Shown piece by piece: positions 9,952 through 19,978 of a stretch of 64,000 nt of DNA; within the stretch, counting starts at the first letter, position 1, and each line of letters starts with the position of its first letter. Source of the stretch: Gracilaria gracilis (taxonomy: Eukaryota > Rhodophyta > Florideophyceae > Gracilariales > Gracilariaceae); the NCBI GenBank assembly GCA_030374805.1, contig JARGSG010000224.1, positions 558,001-622,000 on the forward strand, written 5' to 3'. A program made the translations under genes and the position numbers. The notes under the pieces are model-generated. The model was not told the origin of the DNA and did no database searches. It saw nothing but the letters and a program-made list of their open reading frames with translations.

Positions 9952-11772
9952 ATGACTAACGTTCTCCAAAAGCCATTTCACAGTGGCGAGCTTCTTGCGC
10001 AGCAGCTTGCTGGTACACAAGGCGTGGCTGCAGAGCTTGGACAGGGTGTATCGGATTCGCTACCACCTGCCGCCGCTTTCAATCACTTATTGCAGAATCT
10101 CAACCTTATTTGGCTTTCAACTGTCACCCCGAGCTCCAATCCACTTCACGCTTCCGTCTGGGTATCACCTGTTTTCGGCCATGCTCCTTCGCTTGCCAAT
10201 GCAACCTCCAATCGCATCATACAGCTTCGCCTCCAATCTCTATCTGAAACAGACATCCTTCGGCACAATCTGTCACCACTGCTTCTTTCCAATGCAAATT
10301 TGCCGGTTGGCGTCTTAGTCATTGATCTGGAGGCCAGACGTCGCTATCGCACAAATGGAATGCTCAAGCTTTCGGGCGAATCAACACAACCTGCTTCCTC
10401 CGCGTTTCAATCCGTCGCGCTCGACATGGACGTGGAGGAGGCTTTTCCTAATTGTCCCAAATACATTCAGCGCCGCGTTATCGACTCTAACACCGCCCAA
10501 ATGCCCCCAGTCCCTCCTGTTCAATACGAATCTGACACCAAGCTCTCCCAAGCGGATACCAAACTGCTCGAGGCCGCTGACACCTTGTTCTTCGGCACCT
10601 ACAACCCGTCAACTGGTTTAGATGCCAACCATCGAGGCGGTAGACCCGGCTTCATTCGCGTCACTTCTGAAAATGAGTTGTACTGGCCAGACTACCGTGG
10701 AAATGGCATGTTCCAATCTTTCGGTAACTTGCAACAGAATGAGAAAGCTGGCGTTACCATCTTCGACTTTGAGACTGCTCACTTGTTGCAGTTGTCTGGC
10801 ACCGCTCAGGTGCAGTGGGATAAGAGTGCTTTCCCTGATGTCGAACCGGCCGCCGAAAGAGTTGTTTCTTTCAAAGTACAGCACGTGCGCCGTAGCAAAG
10901 GTCCTGTGACCAACTTTCGATGGAAACTGTTGGATTACTCCCCATACAACCCTGTGATACTGGAAAAGACATCAACAGAGCAGAAAGAAGATTACCCTAT
11001 GCCTGTCACCCTCGTCAAGGTTGTTTCGGAGACTCCCAATGTGAAGACTTTTCGGTTCCTCGCTCCAAAGTACATCCCCTTTTTGCCGGGACAATACGCC
11101 ACTTTTGAATTTGATCAACTCCCTGGTCTCGACAAGAAGCTGTTGCCTGCCGTGCGAACATGGACTTTATCTGAAGCTGCAAACTCCACAAAAGGTGACT
11201 TGACTCTTGAGATAAGCGTCAAACGCAAGACCGGTGGCCTCATGTCAAACTGGCTCCATGACCATGCGGAGCTAGGGATGCGCGTTAAGCTTTTGGGCAT
11301 TGGAGGTGAAATGACTCCATTTCTCGACAAGAATTTGCCAGAGAAACTGCTGTTTATCAGCGGAGGTATCGGAATAACCCCCAACATGGCCATTCTGCGT
11401 GGTATTGGAGCAAGATCTGAAGGAAATGTTTCAAATCAACCAGATATGGTTTTCCTTCACCAAGAACGGGAATATGAAGAAATTCCTTTCAAAAGGGAGC
11501 TCTTGAGACGGGCCCGGGTATCAAATGGACGTACCAGACTGTACTTCTCATTATCCGGGAAAATGAAGGATAGCCTGCCTGACGAATTGGAAGGCGCAAC
11601 CCTGATTTCTACAAGGATCGGGACATCAGTACTGCAAGAGAATGTCCCGGATGTCTCAAGTCGTACTGTGTTCTTATGCGGCCCTCTCGGTTTCATGGGC
11701 AAGTTGAAGTCCGATTTGCTAGACCTTGGCGTGTCACCTACAAGGTTGATTACCGAGGAGTTTAACTTTTAG
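9952..11772 (+). CDS. Fusion of PNPOx-like split-barrel and FAD/NAD(P) reductase
   Basis: The 606-residue protein has two parts. The N-terminal half has two segments typical of FMN-binding split barrels of the pyridoxamine-phosphate-oxidase-like superfamily (about residues 45-130 and 200-285, including GFIRVTSENELYWPDYRGN). The C-terminal half is a ferredoxin-reductase-type module: FAD-binding barrel with RTWTLSEA, NAD(P)-binding GGIGITPNMAIL, and FLCGPLGFM near the end. Similar fusions often carry a C-terminal plant-type 2Fe-2S ferredoxin, but this protein ends in EEFNF without the Cys cluster. It likely transfers electrons from NAD(P)H to a flavin-bound substrate; the substrate is unknown. 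No targeting peptide is evident. Confidence 0.75.
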   Translation: MTNVLQKPFHSGELLAQQLAGTQGVAAELGQGVSDSLPPAAAFNHLLQNLNLIWLSTVTPSSNPLHASVWVSPVFGHAPSLANATSNRIIQLRLQSLSETDILRHNLSPLLLSNANLPVGVLVIDLEARRRYRTNGMLKLSGESTQPASSAFQSVALDMDVEEAFPNCPKYIQRRVIDSNTAQMPPVPPVQYESDTKLSQADTKLLEAADTLFFGTYNPSTGLDANHRGGRPGFIRVTSENELYWPDYRGNGMFQSFGNLQQNEKAGVTIFDFETAHLLQLSGTAQVQWDKSAFPDVEPAAERVVSFKVQHVRRSKGPVTNFRWKLLDYSPYNPVILEKTSTEQKEDYPMPVTLVKVVSETPNVKTFRFLAPKYIPFLPGQYATFEFDQLPGLDKKLLPAVRTWTLSEAANSTKGDLTLEISVKRKTGGLMSNWLHDHAELGMRVKLLGIGGEMTPFLDKNLPEKLLFISGGIGITPNMAILRGIGARSEGNVSNQPDMVFLHQEREYEEIPFKRELLRRARVSNGRTRLYFSLSGKMKDSLPDELEGATLISTRIGTSVLQENVPDVSSRTVFLCGPLGFMGKLKSDLLDLGVSPTRLITEEFNF

Positions 11773-11870
11773 ATAAGAGGGGACGATGTATGGGGATGAC
11801 TACAAATAGCATTGATTGTTATAAACTAGAGTCCTCATAGGTTTTGTTCTCGAAGTCGAGAGGAATTGCA

Positions 11871-13337
11871 ATGCCAAGAAACATCGAGGAGACCGTCGCC
11901 GCAGGAGCGGGTCCATCGTCAATAGCTTTTGGTCCAATTTTGTGCAGTTGCTCTTCTATACCCGTAAGCACGAAAGCCTCAACACCGTCATTCGGAACAC
12001 GCTCTCAAGCTCACCTCTCGCACAGTAAACCAAATGCTTGGGAGCATATCCGAGGTTTTGGAGGGGTTTTGGAGTCGTTTCTGCTCAGACAATACTAACC
12101 CCCCACTATGTTTTTGCCTCATGAAGTGGACCAAAAATCTCGACGTCGCAGAGGAAGACGCAGCAGGAAATCGTCCACCTATCTGGGAAAAGTGTTCGCC
12201 CGAGCATTGGTCCTGGTTCTTGTAATGATATCAGTTCAGTTTTCCTTGAAATGGTGGTATGGTGAAGAAAACTTAGGGTCTGCCAAGATCGCTTTCTTTA
12301 TCCAGGTGTCTTCTGAAACCATATTAAACATTCCCCGCCTCATCAAAGTTCTGCATCACCCCAAGAACATCTATTTTATTCACTTTGATAACAAGATTCC
12401 CATGGAATGGATGTCTTCAATCCAAAGCTACTTTGAAAACGATGAATTTCGAAACGTCTTCGTTCTGCCCTCAGAACCAATTGCTTACGCTGGGGTTTCA
12501 ATGCTGTTGAACACGCTTAACGCTATTTCTACGGCACTTCAACACAAGTGGGATTTCTTTATCAACCTTTCTGGTTCCGATTATCCTCTTCTTAGTCCCG
12601 ACACCATCAGGAGATTACTCGGGAATCCGACTGTCCTCAAGGAAAGACTGAACTTTTTGCAACCACAAGAAGCCGATAAAGATCGCAAATGGTTTATAAA
12701 CAAAAGACTACGTCATCTGTACTTGGATACCACTTTGCACTCACTGTCCACAGGACGAGAAGGCATTCTTATCGATTTGAACGCCACAAATCCCATTGAC
12801 TTTGCTGAAGTTCCGTTCGTTAAGTCCGAGGCATGGGTCATTCTGCACAGATCGTTGTGCATTCACGCTGTTTCTTCCGCTTCTGGGCGTCGCCTGCTCT
12901 TATCATATGCAATGGCTCGGGCAACAGATGAGCTTTTCTTTGGAACTCTACTCTCGCAGTCCAAGGAATTTCAACCAACCATGACATGGGATTCGTTTCG
13001 ATTCATTAAATGGGGTCTTCATGCAACTAAGTGGTCTCGTCCGGGCTATCTGGATGAGATAGATGACGAGATCAGAGAAGAATTAGCAAATAGTGGCGCC
13101 TTTTTCGCAAGAAAGTTTCGACACTCGGAAAGTTCCTTACTAGACTTCATTGACAACAATCTGAGCGGTATGACTGAGTTTGATTACCGCAAGAACGATT
13201 CGAGCATAAAGCAGTTTTCTGCCATTGCCGAGAGACGGTTACGCTGCGCTGCCACATTTCGATCAGTGACAAACGGATGTAGCCGAGGTGGGTTAAAAGA
13301 TGATGATCCGTCAAGGAATAGAGCGAAACCTGGATAA
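11871..13337 (+). CDS. GT14 glycosyltransferase (core-2/I-branching or xylosyltransferase type), spliced
   Basis: The catalytic region has family GT14 signatures: an N-terminal KIAFFIQV strand, KWDFFINLSGSDYPL, and ATDELFFGTLL. It is a type II Golgi protein with a basic cytoplasmic stretch, then a helix (ALVLVLVMISVQF), then the lumenal domain. GT14 enzymes add GlcNAc, xylose or glucuronic acid to glycans or proteoglycans. My model has exon 1 at 11871-12024 and exon 2 at 12127-13337 (454 residues). The 102-nt intron has a GTAAAC donor, an exact TACTAAC at 12093-12099 and an AG 28 nt further on, and the phases match. An unspliced start at 12108 (409 residues) is the alternative. The catalytic domain is certain; the first exon is inference. 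Confidence 0.8.
12025..12126 (+). other. Predicted intron of the GT14 gene
   Basis: GTAAAC donor, TACTAAC branch point at 12093-12099, AG acceptor at 12125-12126. Phase 1 is preserved on both sides. Confidence 0.5.
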
Positions 13338-14329
13338 TGGTTACAGGTTGAACATTCGATTTACTTGCCTGAAAGAGGTGTGAGGGTGAAGGTATCTTTA
13401 CATAAACTCTCCCTTTCTTTATCAAACTGGTATAGAGTTGAATCCCTGCGAGAATTGCTGCGATCATGGCTGCGGTACTCAAGGTCTCCGCAGCGGACAA
13501 GGTTCAAGGATACTCACAGACTCCCAGGCTATTGCTAGGGTGTTGCAAGTAACCTACACAAGCAACCGACGCATGTGCAACGTTTGTCACTCCCTATACG
13601 CGAGGTAAGCGTCGAAGACGATATGCATATTGGTTGGTCACCGAACAATTGCGGTGTCTCAAGAAAATGAGCGCACAGACAAGCTTGCTAAAATAGGGCT
13701 ACAGCTTCCTGTGGGCGAACAAATTGGAGTCCCTCTGAATATGCAGGGTGTCCGAGCCTTCATTTAGTCGAAACAAAAAGTTCAATCGTTGTCGCGATAG
13801 TGCCCCAGCTGCTGGAAAAATCGGAGTGGCGCTTGCTGTAGCCTCTTACCCTTGGTAGCTCGATAAGAAAACGATGGGATGCAGCTGTGGGACAAACGTT
13901 GAAGAAGGAATGTGAGCACGTCGTCCTACAATGCCCCCTCAAACGCTTCCCGACGCGAGCTCGTTACAACTCTACCACACGCTGCAAAATCACCTGTTGG
14001 ACATCTGATTCGATTATGAACCACAGAAATTCTTGGCCTTCTTGAAGAGGTAAAGCATCGTTTGAGTTCAACCCTTGGTAAAACAGTTTAGTAATTGAAA
14101 ACTGCTGTCCGCAGTACGCTTGGGAGTAAAGAAAGAGAACGACCTGTTGCAGAAGGGTGGCATACAGTGCCGGTTCATGGGCTTATGTGTAACCGTCTTC
14201 AACAACAGTGTTGGCATGACACCAATATATCGCTCAAATCCCTGCTTACAATGACGTCGTCGATAAGGCCCGGCACGTTGGATTATTGCCGACTCACTTT
14301 TCTATTCTGTCAGCAGAACTCCGTTTCCA
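13338..14329. other. Intergenic region, no confident gene
   Basis: This is mixed-composition DNA without a supported coding frame. A minus-strand frame near 13150-13465 begins with a hydrophobic stretch (MIAAILAGIQLY), but it overlaps the GT14 coding end and has no homology I can recognise. TACCCTTGGTA occurs at 13847-13857. Confidence 0.35.
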
Positions 14330-14530
14330 ATGAAACTGTACACTGTCGCCGCAGCAGCATTCCTAAGTTCAACGGTGGCCGGCGTCCCGGCAGAAAGGGT
14401 TCTATCTTACAAAGCAGACCCGGGCAAGAGAGGATCTGAGTTGACAGGGAAAAGTCGAATCTACTTGTCGGAACAGGAATCTCTTTTCTCAATTTTCTGG
14501 CAGGGCGCCCACACCCTTTCTATGAAGTAA
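14330..14530 (+). CDS. Possible small secreted peptide
   Basis: A 66-residue frame starts with a good signal peptide (MKLYTVAAAAFLSSTVAGVPA), followed by about 45 polar residues. It could be a complete small secreted peptide or the first exon of a longer gene; the frame ends at GAAGTAAAA, where a weak donor could lie. There are no paired cysteines and no recognised family. Confidence 0.28.
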   Translation: MKLYTVAAAAFLSSTVAGVPAERVLSYKADPGKRGSELTGKSRIYLSEQESLFSIFWQGAHTLSMK

Positions 14531-14718
14531 AACGTTAGAGATAGGTTCCCGTTGTACCTGTGTACCAACAGTGTATCAGTCTTTCGTCTCTTGCTTCCTT
14601 GGGACATTGGAGCGTTCAAGGGTTGTTCTTCATCTTCTGGCCTTTCGTTCGTTCGTCGCTCTACTCTAATTCACAAAACTTATCTCTTCAACGGAAACTC
14701 TATCCTCCTGGTACCAAC

Positions 14719-15710
14719 ATGACGGCAGAGCTGAGCAAGTTGGCAAATGACCCGAACTTTGTTGTACAATTCGCCGTTGGCGACCCCATGCCCGAGCTTA
14801 AACCTCAATCTCGTGATTCTGGTCTTAAGTTCTGCAGAATATATTTCGACACCCCGAAGCGCTACATCTTAAAGAAGGCTCACATGTCGCGTGAGGACAA
14901 CCGCATCTTCGACACGGACTCTGGCAAACTTGTGTACGTAAGTCACCATCCTGGAAAGAATCCGTATGACATGTTCGATCCTCTAGGTACCACAAACCAG
15001 GACATGAGGTACAGCGTGGCTGGTGGAGAATGGGAATCAGTTTGTGATGTTTCTGGTCGAGGTCAGTACCGAAGCTTCAAAATAAGACCTAAGTCTCTCT
15101 CCCGGCATGGACGCCAGTATATAAAGCAAGGTGACCAAATCTTGTTCAACGTTGGGAAGATTGGAAAACTGAAAACTATGTCCATTAGGGACCACTTCAT
15201 GGTCGCCGACAAAGACAATGCTGATCTAGTTTACAAGTGCGTGGCGGACGTTATGGGTCGAACTATTCAAATCTACAACGCCGAAGAGGAACTTGTTGCG
15301 CAGATGGCGAAGACAACCAAAGCTTTGCTACAGACAGCTGTCTTTGGAGGTGGTTCTGAAAGCACCATTGATATCGCTCCCGGCGTCGATTGCAGTGTCA
15401 TCCTAGCAGTTGTTTTCGGAATGGGGCAAGTTGGAGCTCATTGTAAGTTGCACTTTGATACATTCTGAGTCACATTGTTGAAAGTAGTTACTAACTGTTG
15501 AAATGTTGCTTTCCTTTTGCAGTCATGGGCGACGTATTTGAGAATTTCGTGAAGGATCCTTTGAAAGATGCGGCGGTTGATAGCGCAGTTGACGCGTCGG
15601 GTATGGGCGCAGTCGTGGATGGTTACAACGAGATGTCGAACGAGGCGTTTCATCAGGTTGGTTCCATTGCACGAGTCGGGCGATTCATTCATAACAACTT
15701 CTTCAACTAA
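14719..15710 (+). CDS. LURP-one-related (Tubby C-terminal-like) protein, spliced
   Basis: Two exons, 14719-15442 and 15523-15710, give 303 residues. The 80-nt intron has GTAAGT, an exact TACTAAC at 15489-15495 and TTTTGCAG; phase 1 on both sides makes a Phe codon. The LOR-type beta-barrel signature is visible: YILKKAHMSREDNRIFD, then GKLVYVSHH, QYRSFKIRPKS and IRDHFMVADKDNADLVYKC. Tubby-like barrels bind membranes, phosphoinositides or DNA; plant LOR proteins are linked to defence and membrane biology. The C-terminal extension encoded by exon 2 has an amphipathic Val/Ala-rich repeat (VKDPLKDAAVDSAVDASG). The Met at 14719 is chosen because the barrel starts soon after; the preceding frame is probably 5' UTR. 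Confidence 0.68.
15443..15522 (+). other. Predicted intron of the LURP-one-related gene
   Basis: Exact consensus signals: GTAAGT donor, TACTAAC branch point (15489-15495), CCTTTTGCAG acceptor. Length is 80 nt. The frame is maintained and the downstream exon ends at a TAA. Confidence 0.82.
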
Positions 15711-16582
15711 GCACGACCAGTGGATATCTCGAAGCAGTGATGCATACTCTCCTTGCTACAATGGCATTGGTTCTCTAAGGTGGGTGCTAAATAGATGAAT
15801 ATATTGAAGCTGAGTTTTTCAGCCCGAGTGCGTGTAGGGCAGGTTTCACATCACATAAGCACGGGTAATACATTCCACGATCGACTCAGTCAAAGATGTT
15901 GCAGTTGGCTCTAAACTGCAAAACTTTGTAGATAAGTGGCTCTGCAATGGCCCCGCGATAATGTAACATTCTATCGTCGACTAAACACGAAAGAACACTG
16001 GTATATATGTATCTGCAAGAATGTAAATGATGTCTAAGATTTCAAAACAACAACCTCAAGACCAGGCACAATAGCGCCAGTAGCCACATATACTTTTCCG
16101 CCGAGAAAGTTTGGCGTTCCGGACCCGATTGAAACTGAGTCCACAACCAAACCTACGCATTCTTATGGTGATTGTCAAACTTCCTACTACTTTACTACTT
16201 TTGAAAGAGGCCACGTCTCCCCTCTCGTGGAGGTGCAACAAATGCAGACTCTATTGAACAGCAGATACCAAGGAACCCATCCTGGGCTACTATTTAGAGA
16301 ACAGGCAATGTGGGCAGTCTGTACTGCAATGTTACTTCTGAACAAAGGAAACCGTATGTCATTTCGAACGACGGTTCACACATGCATCCCTTTTGGCGCA
16401 TGGAAGGACGAGGTTTCGCTATCATTTTGTTAAACTTTTACCTTCTTTCGGGGCCAACGAATGCGCTGACTCCAACCGGGATAACACTGCACTTCTAGTT
16501 GACGTCAGATGGCTTGGACGACGTATACGACAAACAAGAAAGAGTAAGCATAAGTCAATACGACTTATAAAATGATGGCCAT
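15711..16582. other. Intergenic region, nothing recognised
   Basis: About 870 bases between the convergent LURP-one-related and transporter genes. Only short random frames are present, with no RNA gene seen. Confidence 0.45.
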
Positions 16583-17599
16583 TTAGCCACGCTCACGTAG
16601 AAGTTTGAGCTTTGCATAGGCATACATAAACCCACCGGAAATATTGAGCAATGTACCCCATGTATACCGCATATTCATTTCCACACCACCAAACGTGAAT
16701 ACTCCAATTACTGTTTGACCCATAGCTTTCACCTGACCAGAGACAACCGTGCTTGTAGGCGAGGTGAGTTCAGTACACAAAAACAGTGCGTAGTTGAGTA
16801 AAAGCCCCATGAAAAGAGAGGCAAAGAAGATGATGAGGAAGGTTGGGGAGGTCCATTTGTCGAAGACCAATGCGGGGCCCAGCTCTCCTACTGCAATAGC
16901 GATTGCAGTGATACAAGGGATTGACAAAATGCTATGGTAGTAAAGAATGCCAAAAGAATTCATACCCGTGTCTATGCCGGAGCGCTTAACGAATGTGAGA
17001 TACAAAGCTTGGAAAGCACACGAGGCGAAGCCCAAGAGCCAGGCAAACGACGAGCTAGATGTGTCAGCGTTTGCGGCTAAGACGGTTCCCGAAGCCATGA
17101 CAAGCAGTGCCAGGATGATAGAACGCGTGGCGTACTTTTGTAGCAACAATGCTTCCAATGCGATGGTGAAAAGCGGTGAGAGGCGCTTAATGAGCGTGTA
17201 ACTGGGCACGGAGAGCTCACGAAGGGCGACTAACGCGACTGCAGCATTGAGAGAATAGAAAATAGAGACAGGTGCTACCTGCTTCGCACGCGACAGTTCG
17301 AAATCAGCAAATTCGATAAGCTTTGCAGTACGTAAGAAACGAAGAAGCGCCACGGTGAAAATCATTTGAAAGAAGAGCAAAACGTTGGTGGTGCGAAAGC
17401 CGTAACTGTAACTCAGTGCCTTGTTGGTGAAAACCATTGATGAGGAGACCAGGATGTAAAAAAGACAGACAGAGAGAGAAACGACGATGGTGCGGCGCAC
17501 CTGCTCTTCGCTGGGCGCAGCATCGAGTTTATCCTCCTTTTCAGGGAGGAGGCGAACTCGATGCGACTTGGGGTCTTCTTCGCGAGTGTGGACCGTCAT
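16583..17599 (-). CDS. Nucleotide-sugar transporter of the NST/TPT (SLC35) family
   Basis: From the first ATG (17597-17599) the protein is 338 residues. A polar N-terminus precedes about ten hydrophobic helices, with the first helix ending in NKALSYSYGF. The family-typical Lys-rich boundary near the end reads YTWGTLLNISGGFMYAYAKL. These carriers exchange nucleotide sugars or phosphorylated sugars across Golgi, ER or plastid membranes. The sequence looks more like the GDP-mannose/UDP-sugar (SLC35D-type) branch than the plastid triose-phosphate translocators, and no transit peptide is seen. It lies near the GT14 transferase, but on the other strand and without operon-like structure. Confidence 0.83.
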   Translation of the reverse strand: MTVHTREEDPKSHRVRLLPEKEDKLDAAPSEEQVRRTIVVSLSVCLFYILVSSSMVFTNKALSYSYGFRTTNVLLFFQMIFTVALLRFLRTAKLIEFADFELSRAKQVAPVSIFYSLNAAVALVALRELSVPSYTLIKRLSPLFTIALEALLLQKYATRSIILALLVMASGTVLAANADTSSSSFAWLLGFASCAFQALYLTFVKRSGIDTGMNSFGILYYHSILSIPCITAIAIAVGELGPALVFDKWTSPTFLIIFFASLFMGLLLNYALFLCTELTSPTSTVVSGQVKAMGQTVIGVFTFGGVEMNMRYTWGTLLNISGGFMYAYAKLKLLRERG

Positions 17600-17945
17600 G
17601 GTTGCGGAAGAGGCAGGCAGGAATGAACGGGAAGCCAACACCGTTACGCGGGAGCAAGCGAGCTACAGGAGCAGCGCAAGCGGGAGGTGGCACTTGAGCT
17701 TGCGTGCAGTCAAATTCGAACGAAGGCGACGGGGCGTATATCATAAGCTACCAAAAGATGAGTCACTTTTGAAGAATTAAAAACTTTTCTTGGAAGAAGT
17801 GCTTTATATCCCTTCAAAGTACCTCTAAACACTCCTGTAAACCTCTGTTACAAGTCATAATGTTCAAATTTGGCCTTTGTAGTCCAAATGGATCCATAAT
17901 GGCCACACAGAGAGATCAGTTCGTTATCCTTCAGGAACCTCAGAA
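17600..17945. other. Promoter region of the transporter gene, up to the transposon
   Basis: This holds the 5' flank of the transporter and the left flank of the DDE transposon. No gene is present. Confidence 0.4.
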
Positions 17946-17963
17946 TGCACCAAACATGGGCCA
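17946..17963. repeat. Left terminal inverted repeat
   Basis: TGCACCAAACATGGGCCA. It matches the reverse complement of 19961-19978 at 17 of 18 positions. Confidence 0.72.
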
Positions 17964-17990
17964 CACGCGCCGTGGTCATGCCTCAAAAAC

Positions 17991-19706
17991 CTACAAAAAA
18001 TGATGTGTACCCTGAATATCCGAGACGCCAAAGCTCGCTCTTAACCTTGCAGTCTGCCTTCGAGCAGATCGGCTGGCTTGGAGAATTAAGGCGCGTTGAG
18101 GGCGACGAGCAAGCCAAGTCTGATGCGCCTGCTTGTCGCGCTCAGCTTGAGCCCGCAAACGCTGACGTTCGACTTGCTCCCGCTGCTTCTCAAGACGTCT
18201 TTCCTCCGCCTCCGCTGCACGTCTTTCCTTGTCCTTCTCTGCCTGCTCACGCTGCCGCTCGCGTTCCCTCAACTCTGTAAGAACTCTTTCTTCAGTAAGC
18301 AGTAATCCGCTGGTCGTGTTCAATGTTCCATTCACTAACACCTCCCCATCACTGCGTAACAGGTTACAAGAGGACGTAAAAGATGCTACAAGTTTGTGGT
18401 AATTCCGAAAGGCTGCAGCGTGTGTCTCTGCACCTTCCCAATTGGTAATATCCGTCTCTTTGATCACACTGGCGTCCACACTTCTCTTCGTAGAGTTCCA
18501 TAACCCGCAGGCAGCGAATCCACTCATGATATTCTGGAAAGTAACAGCGCGGTTGTACGAAGTAGTGAGGAGCTCACAGACAGTATAAATATCGTTTTTA
18601 ACGTCGTCTTTCACCAGAATTGTTCGTCGGTTGAGGTCATTACGAAACGCGCTTTTGTATGGTGAAAATACCGAGAAGTCAAGTGGTTGCGTGCGGTGAC
18701 TGGTGTGCGCTGGAAGACCGATCACTAGAATTCGATTCTCCTTGAAGAGCTGCAATATCTTGAAGGTACAGTGCGCGCCATAGCCATCAAGCGCAAGCAC
18801 AATGTTACGGTACCTTTCGCGAAGGCGGCTTGTTTCTTCAACGAACTTCTGTCCCCACCGGTAAAAAATGTCGCTGTCTACCCCCGCGGTTTCCCGATAG
18901 ACACAATACGACGTTGGTGGTAGAAAGGTGGAAGGAGTTTCAATGGTTCCATCACTACGTCGCCGATACTTTGCCTGCTTGCCTGGCAAGACGGCTAAAG
19001 GGCTCCAAGCACGACCATCCGCCGACACAACCGGCATGATTGTCACATGTTGGGCATTGGATGACCACTTCAGTTCAACAGAATTGCTGCGACCCCGTGC
19101 GTCGAACATGGCTTTGGCTCTCGATCGTGATGCTGTACGCGTCGAGAAGCCACTTTCATCAAGGTTGAAGATCTGTTCGGGCGAGGCTATTTGATACTCC
19201 TCGTACACTTGCTTCAAACGAGCAAAGTGCTTGGCCAAATTTGTGGGAGACATTGCAATTTGCCTTGGTTTCTCCAGATTCGTTCTTCTTTTCAATGTGA
19301 CTTCGGGATGGCGCCCCAGAAACTTACGAACGAAACCATCGCCTGGCCTGTCGTTGTTAAATGGAAGTTTTGATCTACGTTGTGGTGGTAACGATTGCAC
19401 GTAGTGACGCACCAAATCTTTGAAGCATTCTCTCGATAGTGGCGTGCCTTTGTGAGAAAAAGACAAAAGGCTGTTCTTGAACACATTCTCTTCGGCCTTT
19501 GAGAACAGTGTTCGTCTTCCTTGTTTGCCGCGTGGCGTTGTGTTTGATGGTTTGCGATATATTCGCTGTAACGTGGAGTAGGGAACATTATGCTCTTTGG
19601 CGCATTTTCTGATGGAGATTGTGGTGGTGCGAAGGCTCAATAAGGCAGCGGCGAGATGTTGGTGTAGGACGCCCTGTTTCGGAGCGATCACACGTTTGCG
19701 GGGCAT
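17991..19706 (-). CDS. DDE transposase, pogo/Tigger/CENP-B type
   Basis: The 571-residue protein has an intact frame. Its N-terminal psq-type helix-turn-helix includes ISIRKCAKEHNVPYSTLQRI. A CENP-B-like HTH region ends DGFVRKFLGRHPEV. The DDE_1 catalytic core shows NLDESGFS (first Asp), LALDGYGAHC (second Asp; Gly replaces the usual Asn) and HRTQPLDFSVFSPYK (third Asp). The C-terminal 90 residues form a charged Arg/Glu-rich coiled coil. Such enzymes cut and paste their element by binding its terminal repeats, and 18-bp inverted repeats flank this gene. With the catalytic Asp triad present and no disruption, it is either a recent insertion or a domesticated copy. Confidence 0.9.
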   Translation of the reverse strand: MPRKRVIAPKQGVLHQHLAAALLSLRTTTISIRKCAKEHNVPYSTLQRIYRKPSNTTPRGKQGRRTLFSKAEENVFKNSLLSFSHKGTPLSRECFKDLVRHYVQSLPPQRRSKLPFNNDRPGDGFVRKFLGRHPEVTLKRRTNLEKPRQIAMSPTNLAKHFARLKQVYEEYQIASPEQIFNLDESGFSTRTASRSRAKAMFDARGRSNSVELKWSSNAQHVTIMPVVSADGRAWSPLAVLPGKQAKYRRRSDGTIETPSTFLPPTSYCVYRETAGVDSDIFYRWGQKFVEETSRLRERYRNIVLALDGYGAHCTFKILQLFKENRILVIGLPAHTSHRTQPLDFSVFSPYKSAFRNDLNRRTILVKDDVKNDIYTVCELLTTSYNRAVTFQNIMSGFAACGLWNSTKRSVDASVIKETDITNWEGAETHAAAFRNYHKLVASFTSSCNLLRSDGEVLVNGTLNTTSGLLLTEERVLTELRERERQREQAEKDKERRAAEAEERRLEKQREQVERQRLRAQAERDKQAHQTWLARRPQRALILQASRSARRQTARLRASFGVSDIQGTHHFL

Positions 19707-19960
19707 GAGGGCTACTCACAAGTTGGGTGAGCGAAGGCGTTATAGTCTTGAGATGCAAACGTATTTGAAGACGAACCAGATGGTTTGGAATGATGAGATG
19801 ACGCCTATATATTGAAGAAAGCCCGCCAAAACCGATGGTGCCATCAGAAGTTAATGTTTATGAGCCGTTCTTGAGCTAGAGTAGTTTCGAGATCTGATGG
19901 TCATCGAGGCGTGGGGATTGTTGGAAATTTTAAGTGCTAAAGCGACCTACTTTGGTCTAC

Positions 19961-19978
19961 TGGCCAATGTTTGGTGCA
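19961..19978. repeat. Right terminal inverted repeat
   Basis: The reverse complement reads TGCACCAAACATTGGCCA. It pairs with 17946-17963 with one mismatch. Confidence 0.72.

Larger units (their letters stand above)
17946..19978. mobile_element. Pogo/Tigger-like DNA transposon with terminal inverted repeats
   Basis: A 2033-bp unit is bounded by 18-bp inverted repeats, TGCACCAAACATGGGCCA at 17946-17963 and its complement with one mismatch at 19961-19978. A single uninterrupted transposase gene fills the interior. The repeats may extend outward imperfectly, and I could not fix the target-site duplication. The family usually duplicates TA. Confidence 0.72.

Noticed and set aside
13150..13500. 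Hydrophobic minus-strand frame (MIAAILAGIQLY) at the end of the GT14 gene
   Set aside because: It overlaps the GT14 coding region and its remainder has no protein-like conservation.
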